This document shows positions 32,888-42,403 of a stretch of 42,550 nucleotides of DNA, piece after piece (within the stretch, counting starts at the first letter, position 1; each line of letters starts with the position of its first letter). The stretch is taken from positions 1-42,550 of the forward strand of contig MZNV01002520.1 of NCBI GenBank assembly GCA_002081555.1, written 5' to 3'. Source of the DNA: Protostelium mycophagum. Lineage: Eukaryota; Evosea; Variosea; Protosteliida; Protosteliaceae. Made by a program: the position numbers and the translations under genes. The notes below the pieces were generated by a model. The model made no database searches. It was given only the letters and a program-made list of their open reading frames with translations, and had not been told where the DNA came from.

Positions 32888-34840
32888 TTATTGATTCATC
32901 AAACCCACAACACTCAAAGCACACGATCTGCCAGTCAAATAAGCGCCATGCACATACCCAAGCGGTTTATAGGTGGCCTCGCCCGCAAAATGAATCTGAG
33001 AATGATTCGATCATGTTCGAGCATTTCTCCATACCTTCCCGGCGACACAACTAGAGAGATCTTTGACGGTATTTTCATCAGAATTCACGCTCAAGTAAGA
33101 ATACGAACCCCTGCTAAAGACGTCACTGCTCCACCTCGTGACGCGGGTCTTGATGGGTGTCTGCACACGGCTACCATAGATCGAGCTGCAGACGAGTTAC
33201 GAGGACTGTTTGTCAACAGAGGCATCACCTCAATATTTCCTGGATTCTTTGGATAATATCCTCGTCTGCTTCTTCTTCCATTCTTCTTGCAAAGTTAGCA
33301 GCCACATAACATACGAGTATGGGCTGGCTTGACACACGAGCCAAGTTGTAGAAGTACGCGTATTCCCCTCTCGTCTCTGAGCAATAACCGAAGAACTCTT
33401 TCTCGATGTTCCAGAACACATCTTGAAACTCCAACACCACCTTTTTAATTCATTTTCGTCTATATTGGTGTTCGGATGGTGTTGTGGAAGGCTTTTCCGC
33501 AGTTTGTCAAGTACATGCAAGCTTTGCTGCGAAGGAATCTGAAATTTGCACCCATCTGCATTGAAAAAAAACTCTATAATGAGAAATTTTCGCGTCACAC
33601 AAACATATGTATAACGCACAGCATACCTTGTTGAGCAATCCAAATCCGATTTTGTCTATCGCCTCTCTCTTTTCTGATGGTAATTCTGGTACAAACTGGA
33701 CCACTTTCGCTTTCAACACGCCTAGAGGAAGCGTACATATCAACTGTCTACACCTGAAAATTCCCTGCGAGCTGTGGACCTATTTCAAGAGTTACTCACG
33801 TTTATAGAAATATACACATACCTCTATCAAATCCCCATCATAAACTATCTTGGATACGGAGTGTTCCAGCCTCGTGCGTGTTTTTATATCGGGTTGGAAC
33901 AAGTGATTAATTATGGGATAGTAGCCATCACACATAAATCCATCAAGTGTTCCAAACCCCGTCTCATCCCCAGCAAGAAAATGGTCCTATAACAATAAAT
34001 ATTATTGTGAAAATTATATTTTTAATGAAAATAAAAGTTGATGCTCAGATGTCATGATCACCTTGGACGACAAGTGGCTTATAGAGGCACCTTCCCATCC
34101 TTCTATCATGATCTTATGCCATTGATATACTTCTCTCTCCTCTCGTGTAAGCTTGTCCAGGCCCCCACTCTCTGCTTGAGAGAATACTTCTTCCACAGAG
34201 TGATCTTGTTGTGTGGACTTGACTCTGTTTGTGCAGATGGATTCCACCTTGTCTCTCCTGAAATAATCATGATCAGTAATTGTCTTTTCTCTTGATCAAG
34301 TATTAGAATTGAATTTCGAGAGTACGATGATGATTGGATGTTTTGGTGGACAGGGATGAATGAATTATTTGGTCTGTACATGGTATGGTGCAAGAGATGG
34401 TTGCTGATCATTAATAAATTCGTAATCTCACCATGTGGCGACTCGATTTTGTATCTCCTGAGGAATGGCCTGTCCTTGGTGATCATACAACTCTGGTTCC
34501 TCATCAAAATCGTTCAATTCGGTCACATCCAATCTCAGATTTAATGTTTCTGCAATCTTGGCGAGTGGGTTGCCTGCGACATGAGTCTTTTGGGTGTCGC
34601 AATTTACGCTCACCTTCTACTCCATGCATCCAAGAGGCACCGAGATCGACTGGGGCTGAGAATTCTGCTGCCTGATGTATTCTACCTCCAACTCTATCTC
34701 TTCCTTCCAGCAGTACAAAATCCTGAACACCATTCTCCAGCAGCGTTGTGGCAGCAGATAGACCAGCCATGCCTTTTCATCAGATGAATTCTATTGGTAT
34801 TGTAACCACCTGCTCCGAGAATGATCACCTGATGTTCCAT
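32888..34840 (-). CDS. FAD-dependent amine oxidase (polyamine-oxidase-like)
   Basis: Oxidises amines, probably polyamines, releasing H2O2 and an aldehyde. Nine exons give 433 residues: 34840-34810, 34772-34614, 34573-34432, 34257-34062, 33986-33822, 33779-33627, 33440-33229, 33170-33035 and 32995-32888. The N-terminal FAD Rossmann motif is IILGAGMAGLSAA (GxGxxG at residues 9-14), followed by LLEGRDRVGGRIH and DLGASWMHG. The middle has DGYYPIINHL, ICTLPLGVLK and FGLLNKVVLEF. The C-terminus has TRWSSDVFSRGSYSYLSV and the FAD-pyrophosphate motif IHFAGEATYKPLGYVHGAYLTG. There is no SWIRM or tower domain, so it is not LSD1. No signal peptide is visible. The stop overlaps AATAAA on the minus strand. 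Introns are mostly 37-75 nt, with two of 174 and 186 nt. Confidence 0.92.
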
Positions 34841-34928
34841 GTTGATCACGATAAGGAAAATTCAAAATGTGAGATTTCAAAAATTTATTTTGGTTTCAAA
34901 AACCAACCGAAGATCATACAACCTCAAC
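34841..34928. promoter_or_regulatory. 88-bp bidirectional promoter between amine oxidase and bromodomain gene
   Basis: The divergent start codons are 88 bp apart. The spacer is AT-rich (aaaatttattttgg) and must serve both genes unless leaders are nearly absent. Confidence 0.55.
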
Positions 34929-36648
34929 ATGACAATGCTTTTTGATCCCGTTATTTCGTTAGACAATGAAGAGATCTGGCGGCTGCAAATCCCAGACTAT
35001 GATACTGCATACAAGGTGATTTCTCTCGATTGAGCAATCATCCTCAAAACCACAGCCGACAAACCGCTCTCACGCCGCTTCTACTGCACCTAAACAACCG
35101 CCTCAAATCAAGCGTTCCGTTCCAAAAGAAAAAGATGTATTTCAACCAGAGGAGGAAGATCATTCTTCGGTAAGAACTTATTGATCTTTCAAGAATAATA
35201 ATGATCCAAACGTTGTACGAGACAAAATGCGCACAATCATGTCTTCTGAACGTCGTACAGACACGACGAAAGAGAAGAACCTCAGAAATTGCTCCAGAAC
35301 CGATTGAAATAAAGAAGGTGAGTACGTAATCGTTAATGGAATATTAAGACCCTGCAGATCACCCCCAAAGTGATACGACACAACATCCCACCAGCTCCTC
35401 GTGTTCCTGTGACTCCTACAACTTCTCAAAACACTTCAGGTCAAGTCTTGTCGGACTTTGATACTCTAAGGTAAATTTATGTCGTTAATGAGGAGGGAAA
35501 TGATGAATCAGGTGTCGAAAGATGATTGAGAAGTTGATGAAACATGAAATGGCCTGGCCCTTCAATCAACCTGTTGATCCAGTCTATCTGCAGATCCCTG
35601 ATTACTTCAACGTCATCAAGCACCCCATGGATCTGAGCACCGTCAAAGTGAGACTCCAGTGAATTTCAATTTATTTGATTATATTTTATTTTATTTTATT
35701 TTAAAGAGAAATTCTTTTGTTGAAGCAGCTAATTGCAATAAAATTAAATTATTTTTGAAAATCTTGACCAACCATCACAAAGATAACTCTTTAATTCCAA
35801 CAAAAATGATCACAGAAGGAGACATAATTTGTATTACATTTTGATCATATCTTTAACCCTTTGTGCAGACAAAAATCGACACCGGAAAATACAACACGAC
35901 AGAACAATTCTCCAACGATGTGGTCCTCACCTTCAAAAATGCCTTGTTCTACAACGAGGCAGGAACAGACATCTACTTTATGGCGGAAAAATTGCTGGGC
36001 TTCTTTGAGAGATCATTCAAAATCTCATCTTCCAAGATCAGTGGTAAATTTTTTGTAATTTCGATAACATGAGATATTCTTTACAATATTATTGACCATC
36101 TACAACTCAAAATCTGTCGTGGAAGATTGTGAAATTTTATTTTATTTCTGGAAGAGAAATTTTCTGATGTTAAAGGTGCCCCTTCGTCTACAACACCAAG
36201 TGCCCCAGAAAGAGAAGCACGTCTTAAAGAACATAAAGAGCACAAGGAACACAAAGAGAAGAAGCACAAGAAACATAAGAAGGACAAGTCAGAAAAAAAG
36301 CAAGAACACAGGACCATCGTGAGTATCCTCATTCTTTCGTGCTGGTGATTCACCATTATCTATTTTTAGACTTTTCAATGGATGAGTTTTCCCTGATTTT
36401 TCAGTTATAAGTACTGAAAATGTCAGAAATGGGAAGGACTGTCTGCTGAAGACCAAATCAAATTCTTGGACGCAGAATTGCAAAAACTGGCAGAGAGCAG
36501 CCCAAAGCCGAAGGAGACCAAGAACGTTTCCCGCCAAGACGACATGGTTGTAGATGACACACAGGACCAGGGATATCCCGTTGTAGATCGCCATAATGAG
36601 AGCAATATGGATTCGGATCAGGGGGAATTTGTAGATATAGACGGGTGA
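34929..36648 (+). CDS. Single-bromodomain, BET/GTE-like chromatin protein
   Basis: Nuclear acetyl-lysine reader of 348 residues. Eight exons: 34929-35015, 35056-35169, 35261-35317, 35358-35470, 35512-35647, 35869-36043, 36176-36318 and 36427-36648. A basic stretch TRRKRRTSE precedes the bromodomain, which spans about residues 124-212. It carries CRKMIEKLMKHEMAWPF with the WPF shelf (139-141), IPDYFNVIKHPMDLSTVKTKI, and FKNALFYN with the acetyl-lysine-binding Asn198. The next exon is a charged array of KEH/KKH repeats (EHKEHKEHKEKKHKKHKKDK), then a short acidic C-terminus (DDTQDQGYPVVD, FVDID). One bromodomain plus charged tail is the plant GTE/protist BET layout; a clear ET domain is not seen. 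The last exon contains two GTTGTAGA octamers read in coding. Confidence 0.9.
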
Positions 36649-36833
36649 TCCTTTCTTATTCTATTTTTCTGTTCTCCATGCGGCTGTTCGTTTTGATTGT
36701 TTGGCTGATTGTAGATAAAACCGAGAAAATTCGGTTTTCCCATCGGACGTTCCGAGGGGATGCCAACCAACACATGGGGATGTCCGGAGAATTAAGTTTC
36801 TTCCGGCTTCACACTCATTCAACACCAGACAGA

Positions 36834-37733
36834 ATGAAGTCGACCGCTTTCGTGGCTCTTGTCCTCTTCGCGGCAGTCTCTGCCTTCCCCATCTACGCTA
36901 AAAGCGCCGCCGTGTTTGAGAACCACGCATGGCAAAAGGCTGGCCCTTCTGACTCTCGTGGACCTTGCCCAGCTCTGAACACTCTGGCCAACCACGGATA
37001 CCTTCCTCGCAACGGAAAGAACATCACCCAAGATCAATTCATCAACGCTCTGAAGGATGGTGAGAACGTCCTCGTAAGTGCGGTGTCTGATAGTTATCAG
37101 CCTTTAACATTGGAGCTGACATCGCCAACCTACTCACTGGCGTCGCTTTTGAAAACGGAAGAAAGGCCATTGAGCTCCACGACCTCGCCAGGCACAACTG
37201 GTGCGTCGCGCTTGACTTTGCAGGTCACAATCGCTGAACAAGTTCAGGATCGAGCACGACGCTTCCCTCACCAGATTGGACAACTATCTCGGAGACAGCA
37301 CCACTTTAAACATGAATCTCTACCAGAAATTCATTGCCTTCTCTTCTGACGGAAAGTGGATCTCCTTCGAAGACATCATCAAGTACCGCAACGTGCGATC
37401 ATTTTGGGATGATCCAAAACTGAACATTACAGCTCAGACAAACAGAATCCAAAGCTGTGAACCCCAACTTCTCCTGGACCACTAAACAGCACTTTGCCGC
37501 CTCTGCTGAGGCCGTCTTCATGTGTTCCATCTTCGGATCACTCCTCTGGGGTCTCCCCGTAGAGGCTGCCGAGTCTCTCTTCCTCTACGAGAGAATCCCC
37601 GCTACCTACACCAGACCTTCTTTCCCCATCTTTTTGCCCGTAGTGAGTCATCACGACACCTCCACAAATATTGACAGACACTAAATACATACAGCTGCTT
37701 CCCCAGATCACCAACGTAAACCTCCGCACATAA
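36834..37733 (+). CDS. Secreted heme-thiolate peroxidase/peroxygenase (Peroxidase family 2)
   Basis: H2O2-dependent halogenating or oxyfunctionalising heme enzyme, 247 residues, of the short class. Five exons: 36834-37059, 37101-37200, 37224-37392, 37433-37642 and 37695-37733. A signal peptide MKSTAFVALVLFAAVSAFP leads. The heme-ligand motif GPCPALNTLANHGYLPRNG places the axial Cys at 45. EHDASLTR (Glu119-His120-Asp121, Ser123) matches the distal acid-base and metal-site motif of the chloroperoxidase/short-peroxygenase type. YRNLRQTESKAVNPNFSW follows. Intron 2 is only 23 nt (37201-37223) and is required for frame. The exon 1 donor is the gtgaga at 37060, which gives LKDAFNIGADIA; the stronger-looking gtaagt at 37074 breaks frame. 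Such genes are common in fungi, so transfer is possible but not shown. Confidence 0.92.
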
Positions 37734-37784
37734 GATGTAAACTCAAGCACTTATAATAAATTGTAAGTTTTGTTTATTTAGAAT
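37734..37784. terminator. 51-bp convergent terminator region, peroxidase/SOD
   Basis: Holds AATAAA for the plus gene (37755-37760) and, on the minus strand, AATAAA copies at 37784-37789 (overlapping the SOD stop) and 37773-37778. The transcripts must overlap or end within it. Confidence 0.55.
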
Positions 37785-38667
37785 TTATTCCTTGGACTTG
37801 CCGATGACCTGCGTCTCGTGAGTCCTAAAGATAAAGAGGCAAAACGACTTACTCCACACGCGATGCGACCTCCAGCATGTCCGGTTGTCTTCGAGTCCTC
37901 AAACCCTCCCTTGCCAAGATCATCTGTTGTTCTCAATTTTTTTTGGCTCAAAAATTAAAATTGAAGCTTTACAAAGTACGAGTAAAAAATACCTTCGTCC
38001 TTATGGACAACAAGCGCCCTTCCAATGACGCTGTGTGGCCCCACGAGTTGAATGAGCGAATCTTCTAGAGAGAATTCTGCAGGTTCTTTTCCTGCCATCT
38101 TCACGATGTTGCCGAGATCACCGACGTGCCTCTCGCTGTCTTTGGGTCCTCCATGTGTTTTCCCGTGGGGGTTGTAGTGTGGGCCTGCTGTTGTACAGCC
38201 CTAGCATGTATCAGTATACGAACTTTCCTGGGCGATCGAGATGATGGATGGCAGAGTAATGATCGGTGAAAAAGGATGTTTTCCTTCTTGAAGAATGTTC
38301 GAAATAAAACCTTAGAGAGGTCTCCAAATTGATGAACGTGGAATCCGTGCTTGCCGTCGGTCAGACCGTATACTTCGGCGGTGATCTGAGTTTTTCCTAT
38401 GGTGACGTATCAGAATGACGTTGATGCTGAAGAAAGCTCACCATTGTCTAATTGTTTGAATCTGACAGTGCCTTTCACGTGTTCACTTCCAGGCTCTCCT
38501 CTTAACAAAGAGATGGCTTCCACATTGGTCTTTTTTTCTTCGGCAAGAGCTTTGGTGCTCAAGAGGTACGATGAGCACGCGATGGCTGCTGTGCCAAACA
38601 GAAAGGTATTGCGATTCAGTCCAAGTGAGATCTTAGGAATGACCTACTTTACGTCATTCATCATCAT
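37785..38667 (-). CDS. Cu/Zn superoxide dismutase, N-terminally extended (secreted or anchored)
   Basis: Converts superoxide to H2O2 and O2. Six exons give 197 residues: 38667-38653, 38631-38442, 38396-38311, 38200-37993, 37923-37853 and 37808-37785. Metal ligands are all present: His88 and His90 (GFHVHQFGD), His105 (GPHYNPHG), His113, His122 and Asp125 (RHVGDLG), and His163 (LVVHKDE). The disulfide pair is Cys99 and Cys189 (RIACGVIGKS). Residues 15-34 ([20 protein letters not shown]) form a hydrophobic N-terminal segment, so it is probably exported or a signal-anchor protein. The start is the least certain part: the only upstream ATGs (38659-38667) require a 21-nt intron (38632-38652, GTAAAG...CTAAG). 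Convergent with the peroxidase gene, 51 bp apart. Confidence 0.9.
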
Positions 38668-38936
38668 AGAAGCAATTAATTACGCACAGGCATGATTGTG
38701 TGAAAATTTTGAATTTGCAAATTCAACCTTGAAAATGCAATGAGTCACAATCATTTGTGCTCATCTACACCGCTCCCTTAAGAGTGAATTCAGTCAATGA
38801 AAGTGCTGAATTGTTGAAAGCACAGTTCTGGACTCTTTTGAGTGACGAATAGTTCACTCCTATCTTGGTTGTGCACTCACAGCAATTGATTGGAGATTCG
38901 GCTTATGTCGTTCTCTGAACGGCCGATGATCGGTGT
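38668..38936. promoter_or_regulatory. Divergent promoter region between SOD and phosphatidylinositol synthase
   Basis: The 269-bp spacer contains TGAGTCA (near 38741), the core of bZIP/AP-1 and yeast Gcn4/Yap-type sites, and ATTGATTGG (near 38884), a reversed CCAAT-like box. Binding is inference. Confidence 0.4.
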
Positions 38937-39893
38937 ATGAGCTCACCTTATTTCGCAACGAAGATGGCACTCACAGCCACACAAGTCTTGAATTTTGTCC
39001 CTAATTATGTTGGTGAGGAGCTTGTCTTCGAATGGATCATCTCACTCGAGACAGGTTATTCCAGAATCCTTGCCCTCTTCGCTTCATTTTACTTTGTCCA
39101 TTCAAATTGGAAGGTACAGAATTCAAACGAATCATCTTCTTACGTCCAATAGATAGCCATTGCGCTGTATCTCTACAGCTTCGGAATGGATATGGTGGAC
39201 GGCACGATCGCACGTTCCCTCAATCAAAGTGAGACTCTTTTTCACATCTTTCACTCATTAGAAAGGTTCTCGGTTTGGTGCAGCGTTAGACATGTTAACC
39301 GATAAAATGAGCACTCCGGGTTTGTTGTTGGCGATGTCACAGATGTATACATCCCTCAAGCTGCCCCTGCTTTTTGTGATGTTCTTAGACATCATCAGCC
39401 ATTATTTTCAGATCTACAGGTGAATTGAAAGGTCTTGTTCAGCACCTAACACATGTACAGTACATTATTGAGAGGGGTAAAGAGCCACAAGATCATCGAT
39501 CCAGCAGAGCCCTTTCTTTTGAGGATGTTTTATGGAAACTTCACATTCTTCACGTGGTAGGTCATCTCTTGTCGTTTGACACATCTCGATCACCATGAAA
39601 AAATACATTATTTACATTTCGCAGTACATGCCTTGGAAATGAGATCTTCGTCATCCTTCTATATGTTTTATACCACACAGAAGGACCTTATTTACTTGGT
39701 GTGCAGCTGCTTCTCGTTCCGGCGGTGATCACTTTTCCTTGGTTTCTCACCAAGACCTCCGTGCACATTGTACAGCTGACGTCATCAGCTTATGGTGAGG
39801 ATTTCATTCTGTTGAGCGTTCTGATTATGTACAGCCATTGCGGGATATGACGCTGACGTGGCGAATGAAGAGGCCAAAGGGAAGAAACAATAA
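38937..39893 (+). CDS. CDIPT: Phosphatidylinositol synthase (CDP-DAG:inositol phosphatidyltransferase)
   Basis: ER membrane enzyme making phosphatidylinositol from CDP-diacylglycerol and inositol. Seven exons give 229 residues: 38937-39012, 39055-39113, 39153-39228, 39266-39419, 39461-39556, 39625-39794 and 39835-39893. The CDP-alcohol phosphotransferase signature is complete and spans an intron: DGTIARSLNQSSRFGAALD then MLTDK, with Asp58, Asp61, Asp79 and Asp83 plus Arg66 and Gly75. The N-terminus FVPNYVGYSRILALFASFYF is characteristic of PI synthases. Several hydrophobic segments follow (LKLPLLFVMFLDIISHYF, IFVILLYVLYH, LLLVPAVITFPWFL). An in-frame Met at 38964 is an alternative start. The C-terminus ends in KGKKQ. 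AATAAA lies 7 nt after the stop. Confidence 0.94.
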
Positions 39894-40127
39894 CAAATGC
39901 AATAAATCCTTAACACAAGCCACCGACATTTTGTGAAAGTGACCTCTTTGTGGGTTTTGGTTTATTTTATATTCCTGCTATTTTCTCATCGGAGTTTATC
40001 CAAACAACACGCTAAGTTCCACGTTAAGTTCACCTTAAAATTCACGTAAATTACCGAGTCTGTTGCGGAGTTTTGCGGGTGAATCTTTCTGTTGTTTCAT
40101 TCTTCCACAAGGCTGAGAGGGACAACC

Positions 40128-42143
40128 ATGCCTGCTTCCATTTTTCTTCTCCTTTTGGGTAAATTGTCAGATCATGCGGTTCCGAATCTAAACCTTCGAC
40201 AGCGATTTGTGGATTCATCGCTGCTGACAACACCGTCATTTCGGCATCCTCCAAGTTCCCTGCAGCACTAAATGGTCCTTTCCTTGTGAGTATCATCATC
40301 ACTTACCAAAATAAATTGGGACTTTCGCTGAAATTTCGAAGGCCGTCAACATGAGCATCTCGGTGTTTGGTGTATCTTCGCTCTCTCAAGCCAACTTCAC
40401 CGACATTGTTAGAAAAGCAGCAGGAAGCACCACTCTTACAGTGTCATACTTCAAGGAGTCGCCCTGGGCAAAATATGATGCGACTATCTTTTTCCCTTTT
40501 GAGGCAACAGCCGTCGTAGAGGAGAAGAGTTTATGGATCAGCGCAAATAAATCCAAGACCTCAGATGCCACGAGTGTCTTCACAGCAAACGGGATCATCG
40601 TGAGAAGTTACACGAAATATTCACCTTCACCTGTCGCCACAGAGACTACCGCTTCGTCCACATTCGCACCCCCGTCTACAACCTCCTCTTCTGAGCCCTT
40701 CATTGTGAGAAGGATCTCATGATTATTCATATCTCTGCTCGAATTTTCACTGAAATTTCAAAGGCCGTAAACATGAGCATCTCCAAGTGGATCTCCAAAG
40801 TTGAGCTCTCTCAAGACAATTTTACCCAAATCGTCAGAAAAGCAGCAGGAAGCGCCACTCTCACAGTGCCATACTTTGAGATGTTCCCCTGGGGAAAATA
40901 TGAGGCCACCATCTTCTTTCCTTTTGATGCGGCTTCCACCGCAGCGGAGGAGAGATTGTCGATTGATGCCAACAAATCCAAGTCTGCTTCAGACAGAAGC
41001 AGTGTCTTTGTTGTGAATGGTATCACCGTCGATAGATACTGGAAATACTTGCCTGTCACTCCAACCACATCAAGCGTTGCGCCCATCTCCACTACGAAAT
41101 TGAAGACATCCAGTACATCCAGCGCCAAGTCCACATCCAGTGAGGAAGCCACTGCATCCAGTGAGGCAGTCACTACATCCACCACCACAGCCACATCCAG
41201 CGAAGTTGCCACATCCACCACCACAGCCACTGTATCCATTACCACAGCCGTAGCCTCTTCATCCAGTGAGGCAGCCACTACGTCCGAGTCCACCGAGTCA
41301 TCCACTACATCCAGTGATGCACCTGCCACATTCACCACCATCGCCACTTCATCCGACACCGTATCCACGGAGTCATCCACTACATCCAGTGATGCACCTG
41401 CCACATTCACCACCATAGCCACTACATTTGATACCGTATCCACAGAATCCAGCGCCTCAAACCAAGAGCCCACTCACACTTCAGTTGCGAAGGTATCACA
41501 AACATTGAAATTTCCACGAAAATTGAAAGCTGACGTATTGTAGACTGTCAGACTTGAGATGAATTACGATGGAGATTTAACCCAAGAAGAGTTCGTGGCA
41601 CTCGTACAAGAGGTATACCAGATGTCATTTTGACATTTCTGACACTCCAAGGCATCCAGAACAACCGATCCTAACGTTTTCAAAGTCTCCTCCTTCACCA
41701 AAACGGCAAAGCGTGTTTCCACTTACCTCGCTACCGTCGATTTCGCCCCAAATGAAGAAACAGCTGTCCAGAATCTCGTGAGCTCAGCAGACGGTACCGG
41801 GAACAGTGCTCCTTTCACCAGCAGAAAGATCAAAGTCATCAACGTCAGCACCTCTGACAGCAATACCGACACTACCCAGCCATCTTCCAGCACATCGTCC
41901 ATGGAGACCGAGTCTTCCAGCACATCATCTATGGAGACAGTATCTCCCAGCACATCATCCATGGAGACAGTGTCTCCCAGCACAACTGCGGAGAAATCTA
42001 CAACGAACAAAACCTTGTTCTTGAGGGCATATCGACGGTTGAAGAGATTCTGGAGGGGTTGGAGGTTTATTCTTAGATCACTTATCTACACCGTTGTATT
42101 CAGAAGGAGAGTTCAGATGGATATATACCACACAGAACTATAA
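40128..42143 (+). CDS. Secreted mucin-like protein with three copies of an unrecognised domain
   Basis: No family recognised. Six exons give 588 residues: 40128-40158, 40203-40285, 40342-40704, 40764-41492, 41544-41612 and 41652-42143. Splicing exon 1 to exon 2 builds a signal peptide, MPASIFLLLLAICGFIAADN. Three related modules of about 75-95 residues begin near residues 39, 160 and 403. They share a pattern L-S/T-Q-x-x-F-x-x-I/L-V-x-x-A (LSQANFTDIVRKAAGS, LSQDNFTQIVRKAAGS, LTQEEFVALVQEASR), then a beta-like stretch (KYDATIFFPFEAT, KYEATIFFPFDAA, STYLATVDFAPNE). Between and after them lie Ser/Thr-rich linkers, probably O-glycosylated. The last about 50 residues (TNKTLFLRAYRRLKRFW...) come from duplicated F-box-gene DNA, so the natural C-terminus is uncertain. 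All introns are phase 0 except the first. Confidence 0.75.
41296..41445 (+). repeat. 75-bp coding tandem repeat (two units)
   Basis: The units begin near 41296 and 41371 (agtcatccactacatccagt) and encode SSTTSSDAPATFTTIATSSD-like 25-residue blocks in the mucin-like linker. They differ at only a few sites. Confidence 0.8.
41887..41988 (+). repeat. 30-bp coding tandem repeat (about three units)
   Basis: Units of the form ccagcacatcatccatggag occur at about 41888, 41918 and 41948, encoding SSTSSMETVSP-type decapeptides. The period is a multiple of three and sits in the Ser/Thr-rich C-terminal linker. Confidence 0.8.
41997..42110 (+). repeat. Mosaic copy 1 of F-box gene DNA, fused to the mucin-like gene
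   Basis: Matches F-box gene exon 3 near 17510-17585 (acgaacaaaaccttgttcttgagg against cgaacaaaaccttgtacacatcttgagg), exon 5 near 18245-18262 (tattcttagatc) and intron 7 near 18718-18735 (atctacaccgttgtattcat). The F-box reading frame is kept, so the mucin-like ORF ends in LFLRAYRRLKRF against HILRTCRQLRKF of the source. Confidence 0.75.
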
Positions 42144-42198
42144 AAATTTTAAAATGTCAAGTTTTCAGTTGGTATTATCTGTCGTAGTCTAATTTGAA

Positions 42199-42403
42199 AT
42201 TGGCGACAACTACAACGAGGTATTCTCATTCGAACAAAACCTTATTCTTGAGGGCATGTCGACAGTTGAAGAGATTCTGGAGGGGTTGGAGGTTTATTCT
42301 TAGATCACTTATCTACACCGTTGTATTCATCCCATTAGAGGTGAGGTACACTGTTGAGAGGCTGGACGGAAAATTACAGATGGACTTTCAAAATGTGAAT
42401 TGA
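42199..42403 (+). pseudogene. Mosaic copy 2 of the F-box/LRR-like gene
   Basis: Contains pieces of exon 3 (aattggcgacaactacaacgag against aattggccgtaactacaacgag at 17487), exon 5, intron 7 and exon 8 (YTVERLDGKLQMDF against YTVERLDGKLKMKF), with most of the gene deleted between. Retained intron sequence shows the copy was made from DNA, not mRNA. An open frame 42194-42403 remains, but the F-box and most repeats are absent, so it is most likely a non-functional remnant. Confidence 0.75.

Noticed and set aside
32888-34840. LSD1-type histone demethylase
   Set aside because: No SWIRM or tower domain and only 433 residues; polyamine-oxidase-like is the better call.
37060-37100. Donor gtaagt at 37074 for peroxidase intron 1
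   Set aside because: It breaks frame; the gtgaga at 37060 gives LKDAFNIGADIA, typical of the family.
37785-38667. Copper chaperone for SOD (CCS)
   Set aside because: No HMA domain with CxxC and all Cu/Zn ligands are present, so it is the enzyme itself.
40159-40170. A 12-nt GT-AG intron at the start of the mucin-like gene
   Set aside because: It would not change frame and the frame then stops; the 44-nt intron 40159-40202 creates a good signal peptide and joins in phase.
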